A program made the translations under genes and the position numbers. DNA of 64,000 nucleotides, from contig OZ018417.1 in NCBI GenBank assembly GCA_963969595.1, forward strand, positions 3,908,501 to 3,972,500, given 5' to 3'. The notes below the pieces were generated by a model. The model did no database searches. It saw only the letters and a list, made by a program, of their open reading frames with translations, and had not been told where the DNA came from. Numbering within the stretch: the stretch's first letter is position 1; each line of letters starts with the position of its first letter. The DNA comes from Neckera pumila (Eukaryota; Streptophyta; Bryopsida; Hypnales; Neckeraceae). Shown here one piece after another: positions 44,402 through 56,394 of this stretch.

Positions 44402-47400
44402 ATGGCGGCTTCCATCTCGGGTTTGGTCGCGCAAAAGCTGTGGGATCCATCCGGTTTTTCTCAGAGTGCAAAGCAAAGGAGGTCGAAGCTTCAGGTATGG
44501 AGGAGCAAGAAGTTCATTTTTGGAGTTTTTTTGGTTTAGTTGTCGGATTCTTAGCTCATAGTAAGAATTGAGTGACCGAGGAATCTCAGGGATTTCTTAA
44601 AGTGCAAAATTAGATCTTCGTCTTCTGCCTATGACAGAACAGCTAGTCATAAGCTGATTAATGCGCAGAAGCTCATCAATTTTACTTTCCTTATTCGTAT
44701 ACTGGATAGTTTTCTTCACACGAACGATTTCCTGAGGGGATTCACCGCTGCGTCCTGCTTTGGGCTAGGGTTTACCGAAGGCGTGAGAGTTGGAGAATCT
44801 CGAAAGTCTTTGATTAATCAAGCATGCAACAGTTTGTTTGCAATTTTGATTGTGATAACATGGTGAACCTCATCTCTCACATTCGCGTGTGGCATTGGCG
44901 ACTATCATTAAGGGAACCGGCATGGTCAGTAAAATTTAAATTTAAAATCATGGGAACCGGTAATGGATGGTTTCAGTTGACCTTTATATCTTAAAATTTG
45001 TTTGAATATGTCTTGCAGAATTCATTCAAAGGTGATGAGGTGAAACTGAACTGTAGATTCATTACTCGTCGGAAAGCGCAGGACCTTGATTCATGGTTCG
45101 ACAATTATTTAGTCATGTCATCACATTGTGAAAAACGAACTCTTGTATGGCCACGTTTATGCCAGTGGAGCATTGCATGCAGTGGTTTTAAGTAACTGAA
45201 ATTGAAAATTAACCCGTCCTTACATGAGGACCAGTTTGGGGCTGTGGCCTTTTAGGGTCTAAACGTTTAACACGGATTTTACTGAAATATCACTCATCTG
45301 GATTTGATGCCTTGCCTTGAGTTTGGGTAAGGACGTTATGGTATTTTGTTAGCTTATCGCGAATGCCTTTGTTGAACTTTACGTGTGTTTTCTTTCTATT
45401 TGAATCTTTTTTAATAGATGATTGCAACTTAGTATGAAGCGAAATACAGATGCTCATACTGTCGGAAAACTTATTCCATTTCCATTTGTGCATTGTAGAA
45501 TCCATTTAAAGGTGATGAAGTGAAGCTGAAGCGTGGATTCAACACTCATGGAACAAGTCAGCATTCTCAATGTAGGGCAGCTTGGCAGGAGGTACGTTGG
45601 TTGGCAGGAATTCAACTGAATCACTTAAGTAATGGAAATGGAATAAGTTTTACTCTGAGTGAGGTCTTGCACATGTTGCAGAAATTGAACCACTTCATCC
45701 AACTTGTTTCATGTCTCAGAATCCGTGTAATGTTTTTCGGGACGTTCAATGTAAGTGAATGTTTGTATGTACCCTGGTTTTCAGTAAAACTAGACTTTTC
45801 TGTGATTTTCAGACATCATTATTTGGAGGTGTGTGGGACGATGTGGAATGAGCGGATGGTAAGTAAGCATTATGTTTAATGTTGCTCTATAATTAATGCG
45901 GGAATCAATATAGAACGATTAAGAAACTACAGTAGTGAAAGAGTGCCACTCAGGGCTTTAGAGTTTAGGTAGAACACTCCAAGCCCTGCACAGTCATAAG
46001 GGTAGATACTTTGGGTTTAATGCGTTCAGCCGTAGGATGAGCTCCCCATAAATTTCTTTGAATTTGTAAAAAATTATGAAATAATATTTATTTAGTACCA
46101 TCGTCACCTTGCAAGTAGGTGATTATTAGGAGGCCTCTTTATGAATCACGAGAGGTCTACCTCTATGTTACATCATGCTTATCTTGACTCCATGGTCAAT
46201 CTGCTCATGATTTTTTCTAGTTTGTTTTTGATAGAGTTCAATTTTACTTATTACCGTATTAATGTATTCACCACCTTGCTCAGAGTGTCTGTTTCGGGTG
46301 ATGTGGTTAGCTAGCAGGAGTGGTAGTCTTCTCCGCACTCCCTTTCACCATTGTTAAAGGCATTGCCAACAGCTCCATTGGTGAGCAACTCCAACAGAAC
46401 ATGCTGAAAACAAAGGCTGCTGCCCAAGCGGCTGCAGGCGAGGCTCGTGAAGCTCAAAGCAATGCAAGAAATGCCAGGTAATGACTAGCTCCTGAAGGTT
46501 TGAGATTTCATGGTTGTAAAATGACCAATACCATTGATCAAATTATGGAAAATATATTTCAGACCCGGTCAAGCTTTATATGACCACGATCAATGAAGAA
46601 CATTGCATGTTCTGGTCAGAAAGTATATTAAATGGAATAAAGTAAGTCCACATATGACGTACTCCAAAGTGCTATGAGAAACACGAGGCCTCCTGGTCAT
46701 TTGGGGGTTAATTATGCCTGTATCACGTACACGGGCCTTTTTTTGTTGTATCTTTAATCCTGTTATGCAGCATTGCAATTTAATGATTTTACTCGCAATA
46801 ACTAAAACTGGAGTATTAGTGCAGTGTATGGTACAGGGAAGATCGTGCAAAGTGGCTAGGTCCAATACCATATGATTATCCAGACCACCTTCGAGGAGAG
46901 GCTCCAGGTGACTACGGCTTCGACATATTAGGATTAGCTCGTTACTCTACGAACTTCGACAAGTATTTCAAGTATGTGCTATATTTCCACACATTGACCA
47001 TTGTTCCTGTTCTGTTCCTTGAGCCTTATGTTTGTGATTTTCTATTTATGTTTCTGCCATATACCTTTGTCCACTACAAAGTTTTATGGTAGATTTTTAC
47101 CCCTGAAGTGCCCAATCTAAATATATGAAGCTCACTTTGGAATCTATTAGTCAATTATAATGATCACACTTCCATTTGAAAAAATGTATCGTATGATTCC
47201 TTCTTTCTATTAACATATTTTATTACCTTCCTTGAAGCTTTCGATTTAGTTTATATCAAATCCTGTGATATGGAAGCAGCTACGTTTGGCCATTCGGGCA
47301 CTTGCGGATTAACGAAATCTCTCCCTTCACTGTTGCTTGTTTTGTAATCAGCTTTGAGATCCTGCATGGCCGTTGGGCTATGCTGGCCGCTTTGGGTGTA

Positions 47401-48815
47401 GTCATCCCAGAGCTTTTAGATCGCTTTGGTGGAGTTCAATTTTCAGAGCCTGTTTGGTGGAAAGTTGGATACGCCAAGCTTCAGGTCCAAATCTCAAATG
47501 CCCTATACTCTGCAGTTCTTCTATATTGTCTATATTTCAAAGGTGAAATGAAGCAGTGACTTGAAAATGTAGAAAGTTATTGCATCTATGACAATGGGAT
47601 CAATGCAATAGTAGAATGTTGAAGGGCTCATCATTCCAAACGACTGAATTTCTTTGTGTCTAATATAAAGACACATGTTCGTGACATTTGGTTATAGGAA
47701 CAATGCCATTCTATGATTGTCAAGTATGATTTTTCAACTTTTTACCTGTGAGGGTTATGGAGAGGATTTACTGAGGATGTATAGAACACATGAAAATTAT
47801 ATATATTCTATTTATGATAGATACTAGCGTTAGCCGCTTGTTCATATTGCGCATGAACTGAACGATTATACAATTTTTTGACTCGTGTTTGTACTTTGAG
47901 AGCAGCCAACTTACGTCTTGAATTTCTGTGATGTTCATTGCTTATTTGAAATATCTGAATGCTGAGTTGCAGGGTGATACACTTGACTACCTGGGGATTC
48001 CTGGACTGCACATCGCTGGTGCTCAAGGAGTTCTTGTTATAGCATTCTGTCAAGTTATTCTTATGGTATGGTTTGAGCGCCACTGCCCCGAAAGCTAGTG
48101 AATCAGTTCCATCTGTCATCAGTCCTAGAGATGAATTCACCACTCTGACATGAAATTGGAGAAGGATTGATATTGAAGTCTAGCGAAGATATCCTTCTAT
48201 GACATTGACAGGCTAGGTTTGTTCACCAACTAATGTAAGATCATCAGAATTCCCATTTCATACCTGTTCACGGTAGCAGTGTCGACTTGCATTCACTCCA
48301 ATTTTATAACATTATTAACCAGTCCTATGAGAATAGGGACTTTGCTAGTGAGATGTTAATAACCACTTTAATTAAAATACCTTCAGGGATTGATATTCCA
48401 TACATTGGTGAGGTGTCATAGAAGATCTAAAGGAGAAAATCTCTTGGTAGTAGGATGTTCTTATTTATTTAGGATTCCATATTTACACAGCGTGTTATCT
48501 ATTTTGCAGCTTGGACCAGAGTACGCCAGATATTGTGGTATTGAAGCATTAGAGCCTTTAGGAATCTTTCTTCCCGGTGACATAAACTACCCGGGTGGGG
48601 CTTTTTTTGACCCTTTGGGCTTGACAAAAGATGCTGCAGCTTTCGAAGATTTGAAGGTGAAGGAGATGAAGAATGGCCGTCTTGCTATGGTGGCATGGTT
48701 AGGATTTTATGTGCAAGCTTTGGTAACACAGAAAGGACCCATAGATAATCTTTTTGATTTTATTGAGGACCCCTTGCACCAAAATCTCTTTGCTTATGTA
48801 TTCTCCAAGCAATGA
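44402..48815 (+). CDS. LHCB7: Chlorophyll a/b-binding protein, LHCB7 type (7 exons)
   Basis: The gene encodes a thylakoid light-harvesting antenna protein. Exons: 44402-44494, 45499-45591, 46311-46477, 46837-46971, 47280-47484, 47973-48065, 48510-48815; all introns are GT-AG and phases fit (0,0,2,2,0,0), giving 363 residues. Exon 1 starts [14 protein letters not shown], a chloroplast transit peptide. Then come [20 protein letters not shown], an N-terminal hydrophobic segment typical of this type, [23 protein letters not shown], helix [58 protein letters not shown], and helix [18 protein letters not shown]. The long [16 protein letters not shown] segment is what I know from LHCB7 rather than other LHC proteins. 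Arabidopsis LHCB7 is slightly shorter. It is a rare antenna protein whose role is little known. No stop or frameshift is present, so it looks functional. Confidence 0.88.
45019..45090 (+). pseudogene. Duplicate of LHCB7 exon 2 inside intron 1
   Basis: After TCTTGCAG the sequence reads [18 protein letters not shown]; exon 2 proper at 45499 reads [18 protein letters not shown] after CATTGTAG. The DNA is alike for about 50 bases and then diverges. An acceptor is present, but I find no good donor in frame before the stop, so it is a decayed duplicate or an alternative exon that would truncate the protein. Confidence 0.55.
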
Positions 48816-49380
48816 CTCCACCATTGAATTTACTTTTTGGACTCTCTTCCATTCTCTTCCGTACTTTGGAGTGGATGTTGAACAAACTTGTAGTGTACAA
48901 CACTGTGGATTTTGGTGTGGACTTTGGTGTGGGTTGTTGAACTAATATGCTTATTGTGTTATTGTCTTGTGGACTTTGGTGGGAGGGCCCCTTGCACCAA
49001 AATCTCTTTGCTTATGTATTCTCCAAGCAATGACTTCATTCTTTGAATTTATTTTTTGTACTCCCTTCCATTGTCTTGTGTACTTTAGTGTGGATGTTGA
49101 ACAAACTTGTAGTTTACAACATTGTGGACTTTTGTGTAGGGTCTTGAACTTACATGCTTATTGCCTTATTGTTTTGTGGATTTTGGTGGAAGGACCCCTT
49201 GCACCAAAATCTCTTTGTTTATGTATTCTCCAAGCAATGAGTCCACCCTTTGAATTTATTTTTTGTGGTCTCTTCCATTGTCTTGTGTACTTTGGAGAGG
49301 ATGTTGAACAAACTTGTAGTGTACAACATTGTGAACTTTGGTGTGGGGTCTTGAATTAGCATGCTTATTGTCTTATTAGA
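48768..49380 (+). repeat. Threefold tandem repeat of the LHCB7 3' end
   Basis: Units start at 48769, 48988 and 49193, each with CCCCTTGCACCAAAATCTCT and running for about 205-220 bases through GTTGAACAAACTTGTAGT to TTGTCTTATTG. The first unit holds the last 16 codons of LHCB7 with its TGA and 3' UTR; the others repeat this codon stretch and UTR downstream. A short fourth piece (TATTGTCTTGTGGACTTTGG) is at 49769. Confidence 0.85.
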
Positions 49381-49842
49381 CCCACGCACATGGAGCCAAC
49401 GAAGGGTGTGCGATGTCGCAGGTGAAGGTGCAGAAACGCAGGTTTGCCTTCACCGAGCCCTCACAAGCGAAGCACACAAACTATGAGACCTGAGCTTCTC
49501 ACGGTTTTCTTATTGCATATTTTACTTGAAGTGAGGAAAGCAACGTCAAATTTAGTAGGTCTCCTCGTCTCTCCGTCTCCTTCCTCGTTTGCAACCTTCT
49601 CGTTTGTATCCTGCGGCATAGACGGGTTTGTTTGTTTTTCACCAAGCTGGTTACCGAAGGGGGCGGAAGAGCGACTTCCACAAACCTACAAAGCAGTGCG
49701 GGGTGGGGGCGCGCCTGATCATGTTGAATGTCTCACCAAGCCCTCACAGGCGCTTATGTGTGTGGGTTATTGTCTTGTGGACTTTGGTGGGGTTCATGGA
49801 CAAATGGAGTCTTGATTCATGTCAGTCACCAAAAAGGAGATC
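49381..49842. other. Unrecognised insert-like stretch after LHCB7
   Basis: This stretch interrupts the 3' repeat: TTATTGTCTTA before it and TTATTGTCTTGTGG near 49767 after it. CCGAGCCCTCACAAGCG at 49453 and CCAAGCCCTCACAGGCG at 49737 are a direct repeat of about 17 bases near its edges. Frames on the plus strand (49444-49815) are open but show no known motif. It could be a short insertion of unknown type. Confidence 0.35.
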
Positions 49843-50089
49843 TTAACCCCTAAAGGACTGGTTGTCCCCTCGGGGGACAAAATGGGTCCGGGCAGGTACC
49901 TATGGTCTCAATATGAAGTCAGATTTTTTGGGCTTTTTAGAGGTTGTGTATTTTTGCAAGAGCTTCGTGGATATGTAATTTTTATGTCAATCGGATTCTA
50001 GAAAAAAAAGTTATGAGTCTTTTTCAATTTAAGGGCTGATCGGGCTGTCACATTTTTGTTGACTTCAAGGCGAGAAGAACTTTGGGCTG

Positions 50090-50290
50090 CCAGGACCAGG
50101 CTGGAGTGGACAGCAGGTGAAGACCCTGCCCCGTGCCTGGTCGGTGCCCATTGGACGGCGGAGGGGGGTGGGTGGGTGGGGTAGATGAGCACTGACCTCT
50201 GGTTGGAGAGGGGGGCCGGGCGCCTGCGAGGCCACGCGTCTACAGGGCCACGCCTGCGGGACTTTGCTGCAGGCCACGCCTCCGTGCCCC
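50090..50290. other. GC-rich segment inside the MITE
   Basis: About 200 bases are far richer in G and C than anything around them, with blocks such as GGCCACGCGTCTACAGGGCC and repeated GGCCACGCC(T/G)CC. Both borders fall into normal AT-rich MITE sequence. No coding frame is convincing. Its source is unknown; it may be captured host DNA. Confidence 0.6.
50163..50181 (+). other. G-quadruplex motif
   Basis: Four G tracts (6, 3, 3 and 4) are separated by single T residues, the tightest form of the G-quadruplex consensus, which is known to fold into very stable parallel structures. Confidence 0.8.
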
Positions 50291-50823
50291 TGCTTCATTT
50301 CACGATGATTCTTCAATTTGGATTTGTGGGTGTTCAATTTGTCAATTCTACATCGCCGAATCAGGATTTAGGGTGAAATTTGAAACAAAAGTAGGTCAAA
50401 TTTGGTAATGAGAAGAATCTCCAAAGTCCATAATTTGCATTCAAAATCAACTTCATGAGCACCAAGAAGCCATGATTTGACTTTGTGGCATCTAAATTGA
50501 AGCATGTGCAATTCATTTCACTCACATTTGAGAAAGTACATCACTCTATGTACACAATTATAATCACAGTAGAGCAAACATAGCCACAACTTTGTCTTTG
50601 GTTGGTGGAACGTTCTAAAAACTTGTGTACATGTGGCTTACTACATTAGACACCTCCATGTCAAATTGTAGAAGCATTGGACACTTTTTGAATTTTTCAC
50701 AGTTTTTTTATTGTTTTCACGTCCACAAAAAGTTTCAAAAAATCAGGAGAAAATGTCAGCCGTAGGTACATGCCCAAAAACGCATTTGTCCCCCAAAGGG
50801 ACAATGGTCCTTTAGGGGCTAAT

Positions 50824-51240
50824 CCAAGTCAATTCATATTTTTTGGACCTTTGTGGAATTAGTTATGAATTTTTGAAGTTCATAGAGAAGGAAGTATGCT
50901 GTTTTCAAGGGCTGATTGCCTTTTAGGGGAAGATGGAGTGCTTGAAATAATTTTCAGTGAATTTTCAGAGGAAGAAACATGAAAGTGACATCTAACCCAA
51001 GTCGTTTCATCTTTTTTGGACAATTGTGGAATTAATTATGAATTTTTGAAGTTCATAGAGAAGGAAGTATGTTGTTTTTGAGGGCTGATTGCCTTTTAGA
51101 GGAAGATGGAGTGCTTAAAATAATTTTCAGTAAATTCTCAGAGGAAGAAAAATGAACGTGGCATCTAACCCAAGCCATTTTATATTTTTTGGACATTTGT
51201 AGAATTCGTTATGAATTTTTAAAGTTTATAGAGAAGTAGT
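50824..51240 (+). repeat. 173-bp tandem repeat, about 2.4 copies
   Basis: Units start at CCAAGTCAATTC (50824), CCAAGTCGTTTC (50997) and CCAAGCCATTTT (51170) and contain GAATTTTTGAAGTTCATAGA and GAGGGCTGATTGCC-like blocks. A diverged single unit appears at 43760-43830 before LHCB7. Confidence 0.8.
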
Positions 51241-54200
51241 TGGATAGAAACATTTGATGGATGGAGTACATTGTAGATGGATGATGTAGTGAGTTGGAGG
51301 TCCCATGCAATGGAACGCTGTAGGGAACATATCGGGAACACAAGGGAACAAACCAGGACCCTTTTTTTGTCATTGCCTATAAGACTTTGGCTCACCAAAG
51401 CATTCTAATTTCAATAGAAATTAGAGTTTTTTTTCTTTTTTTTTCTTTTTGGGAGTTTGTTAAAGGAAAATAAATCTTTCAATCCACCGTTGGGATTTTT
51501 CATATATTGATTTTATGAGGTAGAAAACTTGCTAGCAAGAAAAGATAGTGTATTGTCAATTTTCTAGGCATTGTGTCATTTCAAATTTTTTTTGGATGTA
51601 TTCCACACATTTTTTTGAAGCGATATTTGGTGGACATATGTATAACATTATCCTCAATACATTAGATTTTTTTATTCAAAGTCCTTAGTGCAAACATTTT
51701 CCACAAATGGCGGTCAAAGGCAGCTGGAGCTGTCGGGCACAGTTCAAAAAAACTTTTTTCCAAACTTTGAATGGTCATATCCTTCAATCCGTACGGTCAA
51801 ATTTGATGAAATTTTGACCACATGATCTTAGACAAGTGAAATACAAGATCCTATAGTTACATTTAAAAAAATGTTTTTTTAAGGGTTTCCTAAGTGAACG
51901 CAGCAGAAATGGCAGTTTTTAGTGTTTTTTGACAGATTACACCCTTCAGGCTTTAGAAGTTAAAGTAACCATTTTGTGCATTTGATTTATACTAAGAGAA
52001 TGAATGTTGACAAGTGATTTTTCCATTCCCTATTAAACTTTTGAAAAGCTTCAAAAAATTGAAAGCATTGTTTCAATTGCAAGCTCTCTGTATTAAAATC
52101 TAGATTTTACAATCTTTTGTGCTTTTTGTTTGTATTTTGAAATTATAAAATAATGTTTTACCTTTGACTTTAAAAATTGTGAAAAAAAAAAACAATAATA
52201 GAAATATGTTTTGTCTCAAGCAAAAGCTATCAAAACTTTGATACATCAATTGTATAAAAGGATAAGTTTAGTTTGATAGTCAAACTTGACTTGAAGGTCA
52301 TTTGCAAAGGAATTTTGGATGTAACAAATAAAATCTTTGATTGGAAAACCTTCTCATCAATATTGGCAAAATTGACCTAATAACTTTATTTTAGGTAGAA
52401 AATTTAGCAATATTGTTTTGTATAAGGTTAGGCAAATGAAGGTTTGTTTAGTTAGTTAATAATCAATTAATTAATTTAGGCTCATATACTTGCCCTCCAT
52501 ATATTTCTACCTTGGATTTGAAGTAGTTGCTCCAGCATGTCCTTGTCATCTCCTTCATTGTATTTCTCAAGTGCCTTTAGAATAATTATAGTTTGGAATA
52601 TCTAACTGGGGTTTCACATCATAGTGCAAAATCAATTGCAATTGCAATTTAGGCTAGCAAGTCTATTCTACCAAGAACAAACTCTTTACTGCATCATGAA
52701 CCAAGGTTATCTTTCGTCTTCTTTTGTATGGTCTAATTGGTGACATTTTAAATTCTTTAAAAAGAATTCCTTTACCCTTTGATTTCTTTGAAATGATGAT
52801 TTTCTTAAACATTTGATATTTGGGGGGAGGCATTTTTACATTTTAGGCTCTTTTATAATTTGCCTAATATAATTAGTCGGAAAACTCAAAACAACTAATT
52901 GTGGTCTTTAGAAGCTACAAGAAAGTAGGCTAGTAGGGTAAATTACCTACCAATGTTATTTTGTGTTTAGGATTTGATTCTTTTACCAATCTTTCCTTAA
53001 GACTCTTTGTTGGTTTTCACCAACTTTTCAATCACGTGTACATTAATATTTTTCAATTTTAAAGTGGTTGTATTGAATATTGGAAAGTAGGAATACTAAA
53101 GTTCAATCTCAGTCCCATAATTAAAGATTGTCTTAGCAAATCAATAAGTTAACTGAAGAGGAGAGATTTCATCTAGCGGATAATTGTCATAATACCAAAT
53201 TATGTGGCTAAACTCATTACCACTTTTAGTTCTAAACTCAGCATTGCTTAATGTAATATACTAACGCATTTAAATTGACATGTTGCAAAACTAAAACCTT
53301 CGAATTTTTAGGTAACATGTAATCTTTATGAATACCAAAAAGTCTAAGATACGTTTTGCATGCCTCCAAATTTTTTTTTGCTAAAGAAACTCAAAAAAGT
53401 TATTTTTTTTTGCTATTCATGGTAAAATTGGGATCTATAACCGTGTACCCTAGAACCGTGGATTAGTAAATATTTTATGTTTTTTTTGGATTTTCATTGT
53501 AGTAGAAAAAATCCACCACTTAGTGAGACCGAGAGATATTTCTTATGGAAGCTAAGGTTTTTAAGAAACCCAAGCTTTAAAAAAAATAGGGGAAATGTGG
53601 TGTTAACCACGGCGTTGTTCCCAAAAATATAGAAAAAGAATTGAGGGGTCAAGTTCAGAGCGGTTTTAGTCTCTCAATGAGGTTGAGGTTAGTGGGAAAC
53701 CTAAATTCCCAAAAAACAAAAAAATGAAGTGGTGCCCGCATTGCTGTCCACAGAAATACATGGAAAAAGAAATGAGGGATCAACTTCAGAAAGGGAGTCA
53801 TTTATCATTGAAACTATATTTACAGAATTAGATTATGAATGGATTTCATAATCAAATGAAAAAAGTCTAGAAACCTATTGAGGCAAAGTCTATACTTTTT
53901 TTTTGTTATTCTATACGTGCTTTATCTATACATGCTTTATACATTACTTTAAACAAAATGGCAGAGAACCCTTGGGGAATATAATTCTCCACATAATGAC
54001 GAAGAAAGGCTATTCCCTCAAAGGGTCCACTGCCATATATGATCATCGAGTATGCCAGCTTTTATAGTGGCACATTTTAGAGAGCCAAACATTATGGGAC
54101 ATATGAATAAGAACCTTGGAACATTGGTCTTGTTACTCTTCCTTATTTTCAGCACTCATTAGCACTCTGCACTTACGTACTAGCATTGCTACATACAACA

Positions 54201-54905
54201 AACCCCATATTGATTGCAATTGGCCACATGAGATACTGTAAAAGGATTGAGTTCAGATGAGTATACATCTACAAAGCCAATGAGAAGTCTAGTATCACAA
54301 TTCATTGCATCTATTGGGCTAATGACAATTTACTATGATTAGAGCTATCCATTTTGCTTTGTACTTTGAACATAATGAAATATACAAAATTCAAATCAAT
54401 ATGTCATCATAATTAAAACGCAGTCATATACTTTTTATTCTTGGATACATTCTTAGGGTGAGATGATTATTTTTGTAAATCATAGTGGTGGGCATGTCAT
54501 TTGCATCTTCAAGTGTCTTCTTTCATTTGATATTTATGTTTTTGTAAAGAGTATGAAGTGGATTCTGTGGATTTAGGATACTGTATTGGCCAATTTTGGT
54601 ATTTTGGAGACCTTGTACAAAATAAAATAAATGAATAGAACAAGATGGCATAGATTAGAGAAGAACATGAAGAAAAGGTAGAAGAAGGGAGGGTTGTAAT
54701 CTAGAAGAAGAATGCTGGAAACAAATGGAAACTATTACCATCAAAACGGATACAATGGACACTACAATGAAAATACATATGGAAATAAAATCCTAAGAAG
54801 TACACATCAGTCATTTCAATTGTAATATATAAAAATGAATGCCTTACTATTGAAGTACACTGGAAAATGTGGTCATGCCTATTCCGGAAGTGTGATCATT
54901 TCAGC
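51241..54905. other. AT-rich non-coding stretch
   Basis: No gene is seen. At 51943-51959 CAGGCTTTAGAAG followed by TTAA looks like a decayed right end of a TTAA MITE, with the conserved CAATCCGTACGGTCAAAT block at 51786; no left end was found. 53400-53830 has short frames broken by stops. 54600-54900 lies downstream of the transposase pseudogene and may hold its 3' UTR. Confidence 0.4.
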
Positions 54906-56348
54906 TCAGACAAGCAGTAGCTTCAATTCGTTGAAGCTAGAACTTGGTGCATGAATGAATTTGTCTTCGTTGACATCCATCTTGCAGAAGTACCTATACA
55001 AAAAGTACAAGTGTTTGCAATTTACGTATTGCTGTCGACCTCCAATAGCGGAAATTGCCATATTCACAAAATCTGGGCATGTGCACGTTGGAAATTGGCC
55101 CAATGTGACTCGATATGCATTTTTGTTAGAGTCTAACCCTGTTTCTAATTGCACGATTGCACCGAGGCCTAGGAAAGGGAGCAATGTTACTTCTAAAATT
55201 TGCCTTCTAACATTACCTGCACTTTCCTACTTATTCCGTTGTTCTGCAGTAGGTGCATTTGCAATCCTTCAAATGGCTCTGCTGTTCCTCACTGTTGGAT
55301 ACACATCCAAGTTTCGCGGTGGAAGTTGGTCATATACAACAGGTCTAAAAATCTTTGACATGTTGAACAATCGACGTGGTGACAATATGGGTTGTTCTTG
55401 GAGGTGAAATCCTGCATGTTGCAGCAACAATGTCTCTTCTCAATTTAGGTTAGTTCCCGACAAAACTAGCCAAACCTCCGGCACCTCCGACCACTCTAGA
55501 AACCGCTTCCGCTTTGTCCCTTTCACGCATCGTTCGATGTCATCCCAACAAAACCAGAAAAAATCCACCACCACCTCTGGCTTACTCCCATACTCTTCTT
55601 TTCTACCACGGTAGGTAGGAGCTGGAGTTCCCTTCTTCCCTTTTGCAATCTTGTTGGTGCATTTGATGTTTGATCTTTGTTGTTGAGCTTGACATCTCGC
55701 GTTGGATTTGTGGCTGATTCTGGCAATGTGCCATTTTGATGTATCGCAATCGCTTTCAAATGCTACCGTAACGTGTTGAAAAGTATTTGTTTGAAGTTGC
55801 TTACCTTTATCTCCAGGAGAGTTAAAAACATTTGTATTGGACCTCGTTTTCACACGGGGTTGAGAGAAATTGATCTTGTCCGGTCTATGTGAGTCTCCTG
55901 CATCACCAATGGGCACGTCCAACTTCCTCTTTGCGCTCCCAAAAATTTCTTCTCCTTCCAAGTGTGGTACTCTACTTCCCACACCCTCTGCTCTAGGCAT
56001 GGTGTTTAATGCCTTGGCAATCTTTTTGGGATCTCCAGTTCTTCTAGCAGCTCTCAACCTCAGCTCTCCCTTTGACGGCCCTGATCCCAATGCGTATCCT
56101 TTTAGGTATGCACGGTAGTTTGTCATTTGCATCCAAGCACGGATACTGTCATCACATGTAGTGTCAAACAAGTTGTTTCCTCGCTTTCCGGACATTTGTA
56201 GCCACTTGTTATGCACCATTTTGGATAAATTGCAAGATGGCAAGTCCACCATCTCCTCCAAATTCAATTTCTACAAACTCCACAGAAGATATAAAGATTG
56301 TTAATAATTGACATTTACAACCATAGTAACTTGCATCTTCTTAATAGT

Positions 56349-56394
<46 letters not shown>

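Larger units (their letters stand above)
49847..50818. mobile_element. Chimeric TTAA MITE with two left-type ends
   Basis: It starts CCCCTAAAGGACTGG and ends TGGTCCTTTAGGGG, flanked by TTAA (49843-49846) and CTAA (50819-50822, one change). Unlike other copies, both ends belong to the left subterminal type: GGGACAAAATGGGTCCGGG at the left and, inverted, CCCCCAAAGGGACAATGG at the right, so it is palindromic in layout. A GC-rich segment sits inside. Confidence 0.65.

Noticed and set aside
48967..49359. 130-codon frame after LHCB7 as a separate gene
   Set aside because: It is a frame through the repeated LHCB7 3' end in another phase.
55180..55225. Second, 48-bp intron (GTAATG...CCTAG) in the SWIM-finger gene
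   Set aside because: The segment has a length divisible by three and is open in the same frame, and 48 bp is very short for a plant intron. Reading it as coding is simpler.
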